A stretch of 64,000 nucleotides of DNA from Bacillota bacterium. Lineage in GTDB: Bacteria; Bacillota; Clostridia; Acetivibrionales; DTU013. Position numbers and translations under genes: made by a program. Positions 16,870 through 25,878 of this stretch are shown piece after piece. The notes below the pieces were generated by a model, which saw only the letters and a list, made by a program, of their open reading frames with translations, ran no database searches and was not told where the DNA came from. Every line of letters starts with the position of its first letter. Positions within the stretch are counted from its first letter, which is position 1. Where the stretch lies: positions 62,001 to 126,000 of the forward strand of contig JAEYRB010000059.1 in NCBI GenBank assembly GCA_023409735.1, given 5' to 3'.

Positions 16870-17748
16870 TTATGGTATATCTGGGACGATATTTTCCGGT
16901 GCTGCATCAAGCCTTTCAGGATGCATTACGTAATGGCGAAAAAGTTTGAAGGCCGAAGCGTAGTAATGTCCGTCTACAACTCTTTCATCAGTGACCGCCT
17001 TTATTGGTATATATCTCTTTTCGATCATGTTATTATTGGAATCGATCACCTTCTCTTTAACTTTTGTGCCAAAGGCAATGAAAAAGGTCGTTGTCCCGAA
17101 ATCATACAAATGATGGTAAATTGGCTGGATTCCCAGCGAACCCATATCTGTTATAAAAAAACTTGTATGGAATGGACTGGCTTTGTTTATGAATTTCGGC
17201 ATCAGTCCAAAATAATCCAGAAGACGCACAACAAATATAAGAAATTTTACAATTAGACCGGGACACAACATAAATAGTCGCGCAGTTTTATCAGCTTCGT
17301 TTTTAGTCTCTAATAGCTTATTCTTTTCGATCTGCTCATTTATTTTTGCAGCTATATCATCAAGTGTGTCAGTAGGTTCGAATTTAAATTTTATTGTAGT
17401 TTCAGGACTATCATCCTTTAGTTCCTTTTTAATAGCGAGAGAGACAAGGATCTCATTACGAGCATAAATATTCTGCCCGGCTATAAATCTGTTCAGAGCA
17501 GGCTTTAAAGCAATAGTACGTACCATTGCAGCAATCATTATATGAAGCATACCAATACTAGTATTACTATTTCTTCTTTTTCTTCGCAGGTAAGCATCTG
17601 TATGAGTAATATCAATTTTATCCTCAAAGAAGTTCTGTGAATCAGAACGGTTGCGCATAATGAATGGCACTATTCTGTAAAATTCGTTAAGTGAGCGTAT
17701 CCTTCTGCCATCGTATCTATCCCCAAAACGTCGTTTGTAATTTCCCAT
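16870..17748 (-). CDS. 2-oxoacid dehydrogenase E2 catalytic-domain-like protein
   Basis: A 292-residue protein resembling only the acyltransferase core of E2 subunits: no lipoyl or peripheral-subunit-binding domain is present. The C-terminal TDERVVDGHYYASAF aligns with the E2 active-site signature DHRVVDGA, but the catalytic His of HxxxDG is Glu here, so classic acetyltransfer chemistry is doubtful. FHTSFFITDMGSLGI also fits the E2 core. A hydrophobic stretch at about 165-185 (LIVKFLIFVVRLLDYFGL) is atypical. No E1 or E3 genes are nearby. Starts at ATG after AGGAGGAG. It may have been recruited as a CoA-binding or structural protein; that is inference. Confidence 0.65.
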   Translation of the reverse strand: MGNYKRRFGDRYDGRRIRSLNEFYRIVPFIMRNRSDSQNFFEDKIDITHTDAYLRRKRRNSNTSIGMLHIMIAAMVRTIALKPALNRFIAGQNIYARNEILVSLAIKKELKDDSPETTIKFKFEPTDTLDDIAAKINEQIEKNKLLETKNEADKTARLFMLCPGLIVKFLIFVVRLLDYFGLMPKFINKASPFHTSFFITDMGSLGIQPIYHHLYDFGTTTFFIAFGTKVKEKVIDSNNNMIEKRYIPIKAVTDERVVDGHYYASAFKLFRHYVMHPERLDAAPENIVPDIP

Positions 17749-17840
17749 CCAATGCTCCTCCTATTTTTGTCAAGACTTAACGATAAGTGTTAGTTCATTA
17801 TACTATAAATAATCTAAATAATATATAACGCATAATAAAC

Positions 17841-17895
17841 AAAAAAATGCTGTCGTGCTTTATATATCAATTATCTAGGTAGGAACGGCAGCATC
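17841..17895 (-). terminator. Intrinsic terminator of the HAD gene
   Basis: On the minus strand ATGCTGCCGT pairs with ACGACAGCAT (one bulge) and is followed by TTTTTTTG. It lies 17 bp past the HAD stop codon. Confidence 0.75.
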
Positions 17896-17911
17896 AAGAG
17901 CATTATACGAG

Positions 17912-18553
17912 TCAAAGTACATATTTTAGCAAGTCAATTGGCTTTTCAATAAATATCTCAGGCTCCACCTTCTTCAGCTCAGATATAGAGCTGTAGGTCC
18001 ATGCTACAGCTGCGCTTTTAACGCCTGCATCTTTTGCACAAAGTATATCTAATGGACTGTCGCCAACATATAAAACATCATCCTTATTTTGTACCTTTGC
18101 TTTTTCCATTGCCTTTATCAGGGGATCGCCATCAGGCTTGTGCTTTGCTGATGCCTCGCTGCCATTTACAAACATAAAATAGTCTAGCAGATTAAATATC
18201 TTTAAGCCTCTCATTGCAAGCTCTCGACGTTTTGATGTGACTACTCCTAAAACTATTCCCTCTTCGTATAGGGCCTTAATTAAATCATAAACTCCAATAA
18301 AAATTCCTATACTTTTATCGTGGTTACGTTCGTTGTATTCGCGATAGGTCTTTGCCAGCTCTTCTTCCCTTCCGGGATAGATATCCCTGAGGTGGTTTAT
18401 CAAGGGCATACCTATATAACTTATGGTTTCTTCTTGTGGTCTTGTCTCACCAAAGTGGTGCATAAAAGTATAATTAAAGGATTCTAATATTAGTGGGACT
18501 GTGTCTATCAGCGTTCCATCCAGATCAAAAAAAACATATTTGAATTTACTCAT
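17912..18553 (-). CDS. HAD-superfamily phosphatase (PpaX/Gph-like)
   Basis: A 213-residue HAD hydrolase. Motif I is FFDLDGTLIDT (nucleophile Asp of DxDGT), motif II is in GVVTSKRR, motif III Lys in SAKHKPDGDP, and motif IV YVGDSPLDI. A helical cap follows motif I, as in subclass I enzymes. Length fits PpaX pyrophosphatase and phosphoglycolate phosphatase, which cannot be separated by eye. Soluble, single gene with its own terminator. Confidence 0.85.
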   Translation of the reverse strand: MSKFKYVFFDLDGTLIDTVPLILESFNYTFMHHFGETRPQEETISYIGMPLINHLRDIYPGREEELAKTYREYNERNHDKSIGIFIGVYDLIKALYEEGIVLGVVTSKRRELAMRGLKIFNLLDYFMFVNGSEASAKHKPDGDPLIKAMEKAKVQNKDDVLYVGDSPLDILCAKDAGVKSAAVAWTYSSISELKKVEPEIFIEKPIDLLKYVL

Positions 18554-18982
18554 CTAAAATTTTACCCTTCAAATTAAATTGTTTGTTGTCGTATTGTTTT
18601 ATATTATAGCACACGTTTTATAGAAAACTGCAACAGTAACAGGCGACCGGTAGTTTTTGTCATGACAAATAACACCTTTATTGAGAAAGCATCCTCTTTC
18701 CAAGTCAACTCTGGAAAATATCTTCTGTTTCAATAACCAACGTATTCGTTACCGATTCATACTTGCCAAAACAATAAGGAGTACATATTTTTGCCATGAG
18801 AGTGTTGCCGTAATCTTGCATGAGAACATTCGATTGATTAAAAGTGATCTTCACATACTTACATATAACCGTAATAAAATAGTCAGCCGATGGTGCCATA
18901 TACAGCAAAAACAGTGTCCAATCTAATCAGCGTGAATCAAATATGTATAAATGGGCATATCATAAAAGTGAAGGAAGTGATA
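18554..18982. other. Gene-free interval before the P-loop ATPase gene
   Basis: No supported gene. Open frames here on both strands lack ribosome sites. The minus-strand frame 18705-18908 (67 codons from a TTG) has a plausible amino acid mix but no recognisable family. A promoter for the flanking divergent genes must lie here, but none stands out. Confidence 0.5.
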
Positions 18983-20092
18983 ATGATGCCAAAAGGCAGA
19001 ATAAGGCATATGTTTCCGGGTGGTAATACGTCCCAGGGCTTTTTCAGCTTTTACAGCTACATAATGAGTCAGGAAGAAGCAAAAAGAATTTTCATCCTGA
19101 AGGGTGGCCCAGGTGTAGGCAAAAGCACCTTTATGAAAAAAATAGCTAATGAAATGCTGGATCATGGCTATGATGTGGAATATATGCACTGCTCCAGCGA
19201 CAATAATAGTCTGGATGGAGTTGCAGTGCCCGCCATAGGTATAGCCATTCTGGATGGAACAGCACCTCATGTAGTGGACCCTAAGACTCCTGGTGCAGTA
19301 GACGAAATAATAAATCTGGGTGACTGCTGGAATGAAAGAGGTATAGCAGAATCAAAGCCGGAGATCATCAGGTTGAACAATGAAATAGGAAAAGGATTCG
19401 AGCGAGCCTACAGATATTTACGGTCGGCATGGCAAATTTATGATGACAGCTCTGCTTTATATGGACGTGCATTAAATGAGGGCAGGCTTAATCTTCTGGC
19501 AGAGGAGCTGCTAGAAAGCTTGTTTGATGGGGTAGCGGTAGCCGCAGTACCAGGAAAGCAGAGGTGCTTATTTGCCAGTGCTATTACTCCAGATGGTATT
19601 ATTAGCTATCTGGATGACCTGATCGTTTCCGATTCTATATACAAGCTATCCGGATTTCCGGGCGCCGGAACTGAAAAGGTACTGGAGAAGTTGAAATCAG
19701 CTGCTTTGGAAAGAGGCTTTTTTACAGAGGCATTTTATTGTCCGCTTAACCCGTGTAAGCTGGAGCATTTGATAATTCCTGAAATGAACACAGCATTTAC
19801 GACTGTTAACAAATATCATCATACGGATGCATGTGCAATAAAGAATATTGATTTTGCAGACTTACTTGACAATAAGGTATTAGAGCCATGGAGACAGGAG
19901 ATAGAGTATGATGATATGATGTTTGATAAGCTTTTACAAAAGGCGGTTGATATAATACATGGCGCTAAGGTATTGCATGATGAAATGGAAGGCTATTATG
20001 TACCAAATATGAAGTTCTCATCCGTCCAGCGCAAGCAGGATGAAACAATGAAAAGAATACTTGAATATGTGGAGGAACCGCAAGTTAAATAA
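18983..20092 (+). CDS. P-loop ATPase family protein (PRK06851-like)
   Basis: A protein of about 369 residues with an N-terminal Walker A loop, FILKGGPGVGKSTFMKKIA (about residues 34-52), preceded by FPGGNTSQGFFSFYSYI, a combination recognisable from an uncharacterised clostridial and Bacillus ATPase family. A second partial nucleotide-binding repeat in the C-terminal half (KLSGFPGAGTEKVLEKL) suggests a duplicated domain whose second loop has decayed. Start: ATG-ATG at 18983 after GAAGGAAGTGA; the frame extends upstream without ribosome site. Cellular role unknown. Confidence 0.75.
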   Translation: MMPKGRIRHMFPGGNTSQGFFSFYSYIMSQEEAKRIFILKGGPGVGKSTFMKKIANEMLDHGYDVEYMHCSSDNNSLDGVAVPAIGIAILDGTAPHVVDPKTPGAVDEIINLGDCWNERGIAESKPEIIRLNNEIGKGFERAYRYLRSAWQIYDDSSALYGRALNEGRLNLLAEELLESLFDGVAVAAVPGKQRCLFASAITPDGIISYLDDLIVSDSIYKLSGFPGAGTEKVLEKLKSAALERGFFTEAFYCPLNPCKLEHLIIPEMNTAFTTVNKYHHTDACAIKNIDFADLLDNKVLEPWRQEIEYDDMMFDKLLQKAVDIIHGAKVLHDEMEGYYVPNMKFSSVQRKQDETMKRILEYVEEPQVK

Positions 20093-20140
20093 AAATGTGA
20101 GAGATCATATAAGCTAGTAACAGTTTAATTATCATATATA

Positions 20141-20330
20141 GCTAAAACAGTCAGAAAACCAAAGTAGCAAGACAACCTAAATAATAAGACAGCTAAAGCA
20201 ATAAGACACAACAAAGGCAACAAGACAACTGAAACAAAAAGACAACTTAACAAAAGACAGTTAAATAAAAGGCAGCTAAAACAATAAGACAGCTTAAGCA
20301 ATAAGACAACTAAATCATCAAATAGCCTAA
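20141..20330 (+). repeat. Degenerate 17-bp tandem array
   Basis: About ten imperfect copies of an AATAAGACAACTAAAGC-like unit, all on one strand and strikingly poor in T on the + strand. It fills most of the 360-bp gap between the ATPase stop and the GT4-CsaB stop. No stem or coding potential is evident. Confidence 0.7.
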
Positions 20331-20407
20331 TAAGGACATAATCTTAATGTTAAATATGAATATTCAGAAATGCAAAGCTACCTCTCTATGATAGCTTCAC
20401 AGCTGCA

Positions 20408-20446
20408 GCAGGGCTTGCAGACCATGTAATGATATGCAAGCCCTGC
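20408..20446. terminator. Hairpin between convergent genes
   Basis: GCAGGGCTTGCA pairs perfectly with TGCAAGCCCTGC around a 15-nt loop. The T-run is weak on both strands, but its place 9 bp past the GT4-CsaB stop supports a bidirectional terminator. Confidence 0.6.
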
Positions 20447-20454
20447 CTCTAATT

Positions 20455-22731
20455 TTATTCCCCGTAGGAATCGATCAGTTCGACTGCAACCTTTGCATTT
20501 TCACGAGCTTTTTCCTGAAGTGCAGGTATTTTTGTTATAAGCTGCCTGCTTAACTCATCATGCTCTTTCCAAACCTGCTCTGTAAGCTTCAGCAGATTAT
20601 TATAGTCAAGCTGCCTGACGTCACCTGCGGAGGGTTGATTGATACAGTCCAGGAAGCCCTGTATCTTTGGATCATATACAAGCCCCACCATAGGTACGGC
20701 ATTGACAGCGGAGAATATCAGTGCATGAAGCCTCATGCCAAGCATTACATGCATTTTGGAAACAAGCTCGTAGGTCTGAAGAACATTAAGCTTGACCCGA
20801 ACAATGTTACTGCTGTGATTCATTCTCGCAGCTGCATTCTTCAATATTGGTATGTCATCCGGGTACTGCATTGGAATGAATACCGGATATGCGCCGTATT
20901 CTTCCACCATATGATCAGCAACTCTGGCAATGGCGGACTCATATTTCTCATGCTCGAATTTTTCGTGTCCGGGGTACTTTCTAAGGGATATTCCGAGAAG
21001 AGGTTTATCTGTTGGAATTCCTAGAAGACTGAGAATATCTGTGTCAGAGGCTTCACTGCTTGTACAAGCTTCACTGCCTTCCGCTACTGATAAAGCTGCA
21101 TCTGCTGTCAACAGAATGCGAGGATTGCTAATGTCCATACTTTTAAGTTCTTTGAATGACATCCCTTCCCTGAGAGTTATGATATCTACCCGGTTAATGA
21201 TCTTTTTTGTTAAGAACCTGCTAAGCTTCTTTTTTAGTGGGCCTATTCCGTTGGCGTAAAACATAACCTTCAGCTTGAGCATTTTTGCAAGCCATACCGT
21301 GCTTAGGTAAAAAAACAGGGAGCGAGTACTGGTATTATCCTGAAGCAGGTTGCCTCCGCCGTATATGAAGGCTTTTGATTTCCTCATAACACGGTAAATT
21401 CGAAGCATATCAAATCTGCCGATTGCGTCTATCTGGAAATCGCAGGTAGTAATTGAAGGGTTCCTTGACAGAACCAATAACCTTATATCAGGCTTGAATT
21501 CCTTTAGATCCTTTATAATGGACATCAGCAATGCATCATCGCCGATATTCCTGAAACCATAATAGCCGTGTATTATAGCATCGTATTCTTTACCACCCGG
21601 ATTTGAGAGGGCTTCAGCTCTTTTTTTGAGTATCTTGCGGTAAATGTCAAGCTGAGTCCTTCCCATAGCTTCAACAGAAAAGTTGGCCAGCGCCTTTTGG
21701 TACAGCTTAACACCCATTGTTATACGCTTTTCCTTATTTTCTGCAAGCTCCATAATAAGCTCGGCAAAGTGCTTATAATCTCCGGGCTCGAATAAATAAC
21801 CGTTTCTGCCGCTTTCTATAAGATCGGGAATGCCTCCGACCCTGCTGCTTATGGTTGCCTTTCTAAACCTTGCACCCTCAAGTATAGAGTAAGAAAAACT
21901 CTCACTTATTGATGTAAGAACACTGATATCGATACTGCTCATAAGCTCATTTGGATCATCGAGCCATCCGGGGAAAAATACTGTATCGGTAAGTCCAAGA
22001 CTGGTGCTTAGGGCTTCAAGCTGCTTTCTGTCCTCACCGTCGCCTGCTATAATAAATTTTACTTTGGTTGTTTTTTCCTTTATAATCTTTGCTGCTTTTA
22101 TTATAGTGTCGATACTCTTTACAGGATAAAGTCTGGCTGCTATACCGACAATAACATCATCCTCATTTATGTTCAAATTATATTTATTTATAAGGCTTTC
22201 TCTTGAATATTCTACTGTAGGAACCGAAAAATCGATACCGTTGTAGAGAACATAGATGTCCTGAAACTTGAAGCCTCTGCTCAAAAGCATTTTTTTGAAA
22301 TTCTCAGATACTGCTATATAATTGTTCATAAAATGGAGAGCTATGGAATTTGTAAGTCCAATAGTCATACGCCTTGCAAGACTGTGCATGTAATCGAGAC
22401 GGTAGTCGCTGTGCACTGTGGTGACTGTCGGTATACCTGACTTGTGTCTTGCCGCGAGGGCAAAAAAGTTTGCTTTTGCGCCATGTGAATGCATGATATT
22501 ATATTTGCCTTCACATATTAATTTTCTTACTGCCCTTATATCATTAAATATGTTTTTTGACTTTATAACCGTAACATCTATTCCTAATGCTCTGGCTTCG
22601 TCTGCATTTGCACCCGGACGCAGACATATGAGCTTTACTTCTACATGCTTTGATAACTCACCTAAAAGATACAATATATGTGTTTTGGCGCCGCCTACAT
22701 CGCCGCCGCCAATTAAATGTACAATCTTCAT
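20455..22731 (-). CDS. csaB: GT4 glycosyltransferase fused to CsaB polysaccharide pyruvyl transferase
   Basis: A 758-residue two-domain protein. Residues 1-375 are a GT-B retaining glycosyltransferase of family 4 (GGGDVGGAKTHILYLL at the start, GIAARLYPVKSIDTIIKAA, and SISESFSYSILEGARFRKAT with the E-x7-E motif). Residues 385-755 are a CsaB-type pyruvyl transferase (GYYGFRNIGDDALLMSII, FIYGGGNLLQDNT, and VMLGMRLHALIFSAVN). CsaB pyruvylates secondary cell-wall polymers so that SLH-domain proteins can bind. In Bacillus CsaB is a stand-alone protein; here one polypeptide may add a sugar and pyruvylate it. No membrane segments, so probably cytosolic. ATG after GGGAGGTTT. Single gene. Confidence 0.88.
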   Translation of the reverse strand: MKIVHLIGGGDVGGAKTHILYLLGELSKHVEVKLICLRPGANADEARALGIDVTVIKSKNIFNDIRAVRKLICEGKYNIMHSHGAKANFFALAARHKSGIPTVTTVHSDYRLDYMHSLARRMTIGLTNSIALHFMNNYIAVSENFKKMLLSRGFKFQDIYVLYNGIDFSVPTVEYSRESLINKYNLNINEDDVIVGIAARLYPVKSIDTIIKAAKIIKEKTTKVKFIIAGDGEDRKQLEALSTSLGLTDTVFFPGWLDDPNELMSSIDISVLTSISESFSYSILEGARFRKATISSRVGGIPDLIESGRNGYLFEPGDYKHFAELIMELAENKEKRITMGVKLYQKALANFSVEAMGRTQLDIYRKILKKRAEALSNPGGKEYDAIIHGYYGFRNIGDDALLMSIIKDLKEFKPDIRLLVLSRNPSITTCDFQIDAIGRFDMLRIYRVMRKSKAFIYGGGNLLQDNTSTRSLFFYLSTVWLAKMLKLKVMFYANGIGPLKKKLSRFLTKKIINRVDIITLREGMSFKELKSMDISNPRILLTADAALSVAEGSEACTSSEASDTDILSLLGIPTDKPLLGISLRKYPGHEKFEHEKYESAIARVADHMVEEYGAYPVFIPMQYPDDIPILKNAAARMNHSSNIVRVKLNVLQTYELVSKMHVMLGMRLHALIFSAVNAVPMVGLVYDPKIQGFLDCINQPSAGDVRQLDYNNLLKLTEQVWKEHDELSRQLITKIPALQEKARENAKVAVELIDSYGE

Positions 22732-23029
22732 AGTAAACCTCCCTCATATACTATACTAGATTCTTGGAAATACAGCAAATAAAACAATAACCCTTCAATC
22801 TTTTTTAACTCCGCTTTGATATACATTTAGCATCGAATTATTTTTAACTAAGTATAAAATATCATACAAAAGAATACTAAGCAGGAAATTATCTGGCTCA
22901 TGTGGAATATAAGCGTAATATTATTAGAAACTGCAGAAAAAGTTTTAGTTATATGTTAATAGGATATTAGCAGTATTATTATCAGAATAATTAAGGAAAT
23001 ATGGAAATTTAACAAAATGGAGGCGGAGT

Positions 23030-23797
23030 ATGATAAAGGTTGGTACTGCAGGCTATTCATATACTGATTGGGTAGGACCGTTCTATCCTGTGGGAACAAA
23101 ACCTGCCTCTATGCTTGAATATTATTCCAATTTTTTTAGTTTTGTGGAAGTGAATTCTACCTACTATCACATGCCGGGAATAAAGCTGTTTCAAGGCATG
23201 GATAAAAAAACTCCGAAGGATTTTCAATTTGCAGTCAAGCTATTTGGAGGGTTTACTCATGAAAGGTCTTCCGGTAAAACGGAGGCAGAGCAATTCAAAT
23301 ATGCATTGAAGCCTGTAGAGGAGAGCGGAAAGCTTGCATGCCTGCTGGCACAATTTCCTTATTCCTTTCATTGCAATAATGAAAATATTGATTATTTAAA
23401 GAGCTTGAGAGAGAGCTTTCAGGAATACCAGTTATGTGTGGAATTCCGGAATAGAGAATGGATCGGAAAAAATGTTATGGACCTTTTGAAACATGAAAAT
23501 ATGGGGTATGTATGTGTGGATGAACCAGGTATACGTGGACTTATAAGTAATGTGACTGCTGTAACATCAAATGTAGCGTATCTTAGGCTTCATGGCAGGA
23601 ATGCAGATAAGTGGTACAGCGGTGAGGGCTCGGACAGATATGACTATTTATATAGTACGGATGAGTTGCTTGAATGGGTAGGAAAGCTGCATGAAATGGA
23701 CGATAATTCGGCTATGACTCTGGTTTCATTCAATAACCATCCAAAAGGTAAGGCTATAGAAAACGCCAAGGTCTTGATGGGTTACCTGGGAAGCTAG
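23030..23797 (+). CDS. DUF72 (YecE-like) TIM-barrel protein
   Basis: A 255-residue protein of the DUF72 family. Characteristic segments: KVGTAGYSYTDWVGPFYP at the start, FFSFVEVNSTYYHMP, FQFAVKLFGGFTHE, LAQFPYSFHC, LCVEFRNREW and a C-terminal TLVSFNNHPKGKAIENA. The fold is a TIM barrel; function is not established. ATG after GGAGGCGGAG. The preceding 298 bp is AT-rich and holds nothing else recognised; 23798-24084 downstream is also empty. Confidence 0.9.
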   Translation: MIKVGTAGYSYTDWVGPFYPVGTKPASMLEYYSNFFSFVEVNSTYYHMPGIKLFQGMDKKTPKDFQFAVKLFGGFTHERSSGKTEAEQFKYALKPVEESGKLACLLAQFPYSFHCNNENIDYLKSLRESFQEYQLCVEFRNREWIGKNVMDLLKHENMGYVCVDEPGIRGLISNVTAVTSNVAYLRLHGRNADKWYSGEGSDRYDYLYSTDELLEWVGKLHEMDDNSAMTLVSFNNHPKGKAIENAKVLMGYLGS

Positions 23798-24084
23798 GTA
23801 GTATTACAGCAAAAAAGTATGGGCAGACAGTGTGTAAAAGCAAGATTTCTGGGGTAGCGGGCTTCGCAAAAAAAATCAGACGTTTTGTAGAAGCAGGCAA
23901 CGCAACATAGGCATGATGGGATAATAGCTTTTATACTAATAGAAGGCATCACGAAACAGCGGATTTCGGGGGAATTATACAAACAACATACATGGTGACT
24001 CTCTGCCGCCAATAGCCTAAATATATCGCAATTCAGAGCTTAAAACATTGTATGTGGCTGTTTCAGACTAGACGGGAGAATTAA

Positions 24085-24621
24085 ATGATCAACATACAGG
24101 TTGCTGAAAAATGTATCATACTGAAGCCGCTTGAAAGAAATCAACTGGAGAGGGCTGCTGAACTATACAACTGCAGCAGCGACATCCATTATGCAACGGG
24201 TGTTTTTGGAGAAGTTAATTTACAGGAGCTTACAAAGAAAATTGCTTTAATCGAGGCAAGTGAGAATGAGTTTATTATAGGGCTTCATGTCAATAAACCG
24301 GAAGATGATGGAACATGCCAATCCGTATTAGCAGGATTAATCTCGGGCGAATTGCAGGATAGTTCACTATGGATTAAGCTAATACTTGTTTCTCCTGAAT
24401 ATAGAAATAATGGATTTGGAAGTATGGCTGTGAAGGCGCTTTTGAGTTATTTTCAGAGCTTCCTAAAAGTAAGGGAGGCATTTCTTTCCGTTATAAGAGA
24501 AAACACAAAAGCAATAAATTTCTGGATGTCTAATGGCTTTTCGGTAATGAAATCCATAAGAAAAAATGTCTTTAATGATCAATATCCTGACCAGATTGTC
24601 ATTATGCATAAAAAACTCTGA
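24085..24621 (+). CDS. GNAT-family N-acetyltransferase
   Basis: A 178-residue acetyltransferase. The acetyl-CoA-binding motif A is LVSPEYRNNGFGSMAVKALL (RNNGFG matching R/QxxGxG/A), followed by motif B sequence REAFLSVIRENTKAINFWMSNGF, typical of GNAT proteins. Soluble. ATG after ACGGGAGAAT. Substrate cannot be told; close RimI-like or small-molecule acetylation are both possible. Monocistronic, upstream of the riboswitch. Confidence 0.85.
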   Translation: MINIQVAEKCIILKPLERNQLERAAELYNCSSDIHYATGVFGEVNLQELTKKIALIEASENEFIIGLHVNKPEDDGTCQSVLAGLISGELQDSSLWIKLILVSPEYRNNGFGSMAVKALLSYFQSFLKVREAFLSVIRENTKAINFWMSNGFSVMKSIRKNVFNDQYPDQIVIMHKKL

Positions 24622-24671
24622 GCTTTTTTATAGAAAAGTATTTATTTTTATTATTTTATGGTCTTAATAGT

Positions 24672-24700
24672 TTGACATTCAAATTTCACATTAGTATAAT
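24672..24700 (+). promoter_or_regulatory. Promoter of the riboswitch-controlled hydrolase gene
   Basis: TTGACA (24672-24677), exact 17-bp spacer, TATAAT (24695-24700). Transcription would start near 24707, just before the riboswitch fold. Confidence 0.85.
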
Positions 24701-24710
24701 TAACACATAA

Positions 24711-24858
24711 CGGTAACATTTTCCGTTACACTTGCTGAATCCCCGATAGGGGTACGGAGGAACCAAGAAAGGGGTTAATCTGTTCAGAGATGATTGTTAT
24801 GTCTTAAACAGTAGGGTTGTCCTATGACCCGAACCCGGCAGCTAACTTCGGAAGCATA
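24711..24858 (+). promoter_or_regulatory. Cyclic di-AMP riboswitch (ydaO/yuaA type)
   Basis: The conserved blocks of the class appear in order: GCTGAATCCCCGATAGGGG, TACGGAGGAACCA, GGGGTTAATC, AGGGTTGTCC, TGACCCGAACCCGGCAGCTA and ACTTCGGAAGC. This architecture binds two c-di-AMP molecules and turns expression off when the messenger is high; genes under it are commonly cell-wall hydrolases and K+ transporters. It sits between a consensus promoter and a wall-hydrolase gene. The ribosome site TAGGAGG follows at once, so the expression platform may be compact or overlap the last stem. Confidence 0.93.
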
Positions 24859-24873
24859 ATATAGGAGGATTTC

Positions 24874-25794
24874 ATGTCGGTTTTTAAGAAAGTCACTTTA
24901 TCATTAGTTGTAATGCTTGCAGCTTTGTTTGCTTTTACAGGTGCCGCTTATGCAGAGCAGGTGGGTGTTATTACAGGAAGCGTTGTTAATTTAAGAGCAG
25001 AACCGAACACCACGTCAAAGGTGCTAGCCAAGTTAGAAAAGGGGACAGGCCTTTCAGTTACAGAAAGTAAGGATGGTTGGTATAAAGTAACTCGTAATGA
25101 TGTTACCGGCTGGATAAGCGGTGATTATATAACGGTAAGTGATGTTGCAATCTTATCTGGTGTTGTAAATACGTCTGTACTGAATGTCAGAGGCAAGCCT
25201 GATATAGCATCAGAGGTGCTCTCCAAGCTTGAAAGCGGAGCTAAGGTAAATGTTTATGAAGAATCCGGTGAATGGTTCAGAGTATCAGTTGGTGTTGGCA
25301 GATATGGTTGGGTGAACAGCGAGTTTATAACAATAAGAAAAGAAAGTGTATCGAGAGGGGCAGAGGAAACAATTGCTGAGCTTGCTGCTGCCATAGACGA
25401 AAAGGAAGCGCAGGGAATCAGATCTGAAATAGTTGAATATGCCAAGACACTACAAGGCATAAGATATGTATATGGCGGTTCTACTACAAAGGGTTTTGAC
25501 TGTTCAGGATTTGTAGGTTATGTTTTCAAGCATTTCGGCATAACCTTGGAAAGGTCCTCCTATGACATGTCACGTACCGGCACTAAGGTCAAAAAAGGAG
25601 ATCTTAAGGCAGGAGATGTAGTATTCTTTGATACTAATGGCGGTCTTAACCGAGTAAATCATGTAGGCATATATATAGGCAACGGTAAATTCATTCATGC
25701 GTCCTCGTATTTACAAAGAAGAGTTACGATAAGCAGTCTTAGCGATTCATATTATTCTAAATGCTACATGTCCGCAAGAAGTTTTATTGATTGA
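24874..25794 (+). CDS. Secreted SH3-SH3-NlpC/P60 peptidoglycan hydrolase
   Basis: A 306-residue exported protein. Signal peptide at residues 1-28 (KKVTLSLVVMLAALFAFTG, cleavage after AYA). Two bacterial SH3 domains follow (about 30-88 and 92-152, each with VVNLRAEP or VLNVRGKP and a GWI/GWV turn). The NlpC/P60 domain spans about 185-306 with catalytic Cys in GFDCSGFVGYVF, His in RVNHVGIYIG and a third polar residue in GKFIHASS. Such enzymes cut D-Glu-diaminopimelate bonds in stem peptides. Expression is under the c-di-AMP riboswitch, linking wall turnover to c-di-AMP level. Confidence 0.93.
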   Translation: MSVFKKVTLSLVVMLAALFAFTGAAYAEQVGVITGSVVNLRAEPNTTSKVLAKLEKGTGLSVTESKDGWYKVTRNDVTGWISGDYITVSDVAILSGVVNTSVLNVRGKPDIASEVLSKLESGAKVNVYEESGEWFRVSVGVGRYGWVNSEFITIRKESVSRGAEETIAELAAAIDEKEAQGIRSEIVEYAKTLQGIRYVYGGSTTKGFDCSGFVGYVFKHFGITLERSSYDMSRTGTKVKKGDLKAGDVVFFDTNGGLNRVNHVGIYIGNGKFIHASSYLQRRVTISSLSDSYYSKCYMSARSFID

Positions 25795-25810
25795 TTTAAA
25801 TATTGAAATT

Positions 25811-25846
25811 GAGCCATTTGTAAAATATTTACAAATGGCTTTTTTA
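25811..25846 (+). terminator. Intrinsic terminator
   Basis: GAGCCATTTGTAAA pairs with TTTACAAATGGCTT (GCCATTTGTAAA core perfect) followed by TTTTTT. Ends the hydrolase transcript 33 bp before the comEC start. Confidence 0.92.
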
Positions 25847-25878
25847 TATGTATAATTAAGGCAAAAAGGGTTGTCGTA

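Noticed and set aside
18705..18908. Possible 67-codon minus-strand gene
   Set aside because: TTG start, no ribosome site and no recognised family; kept only as a remark in the interval entry.
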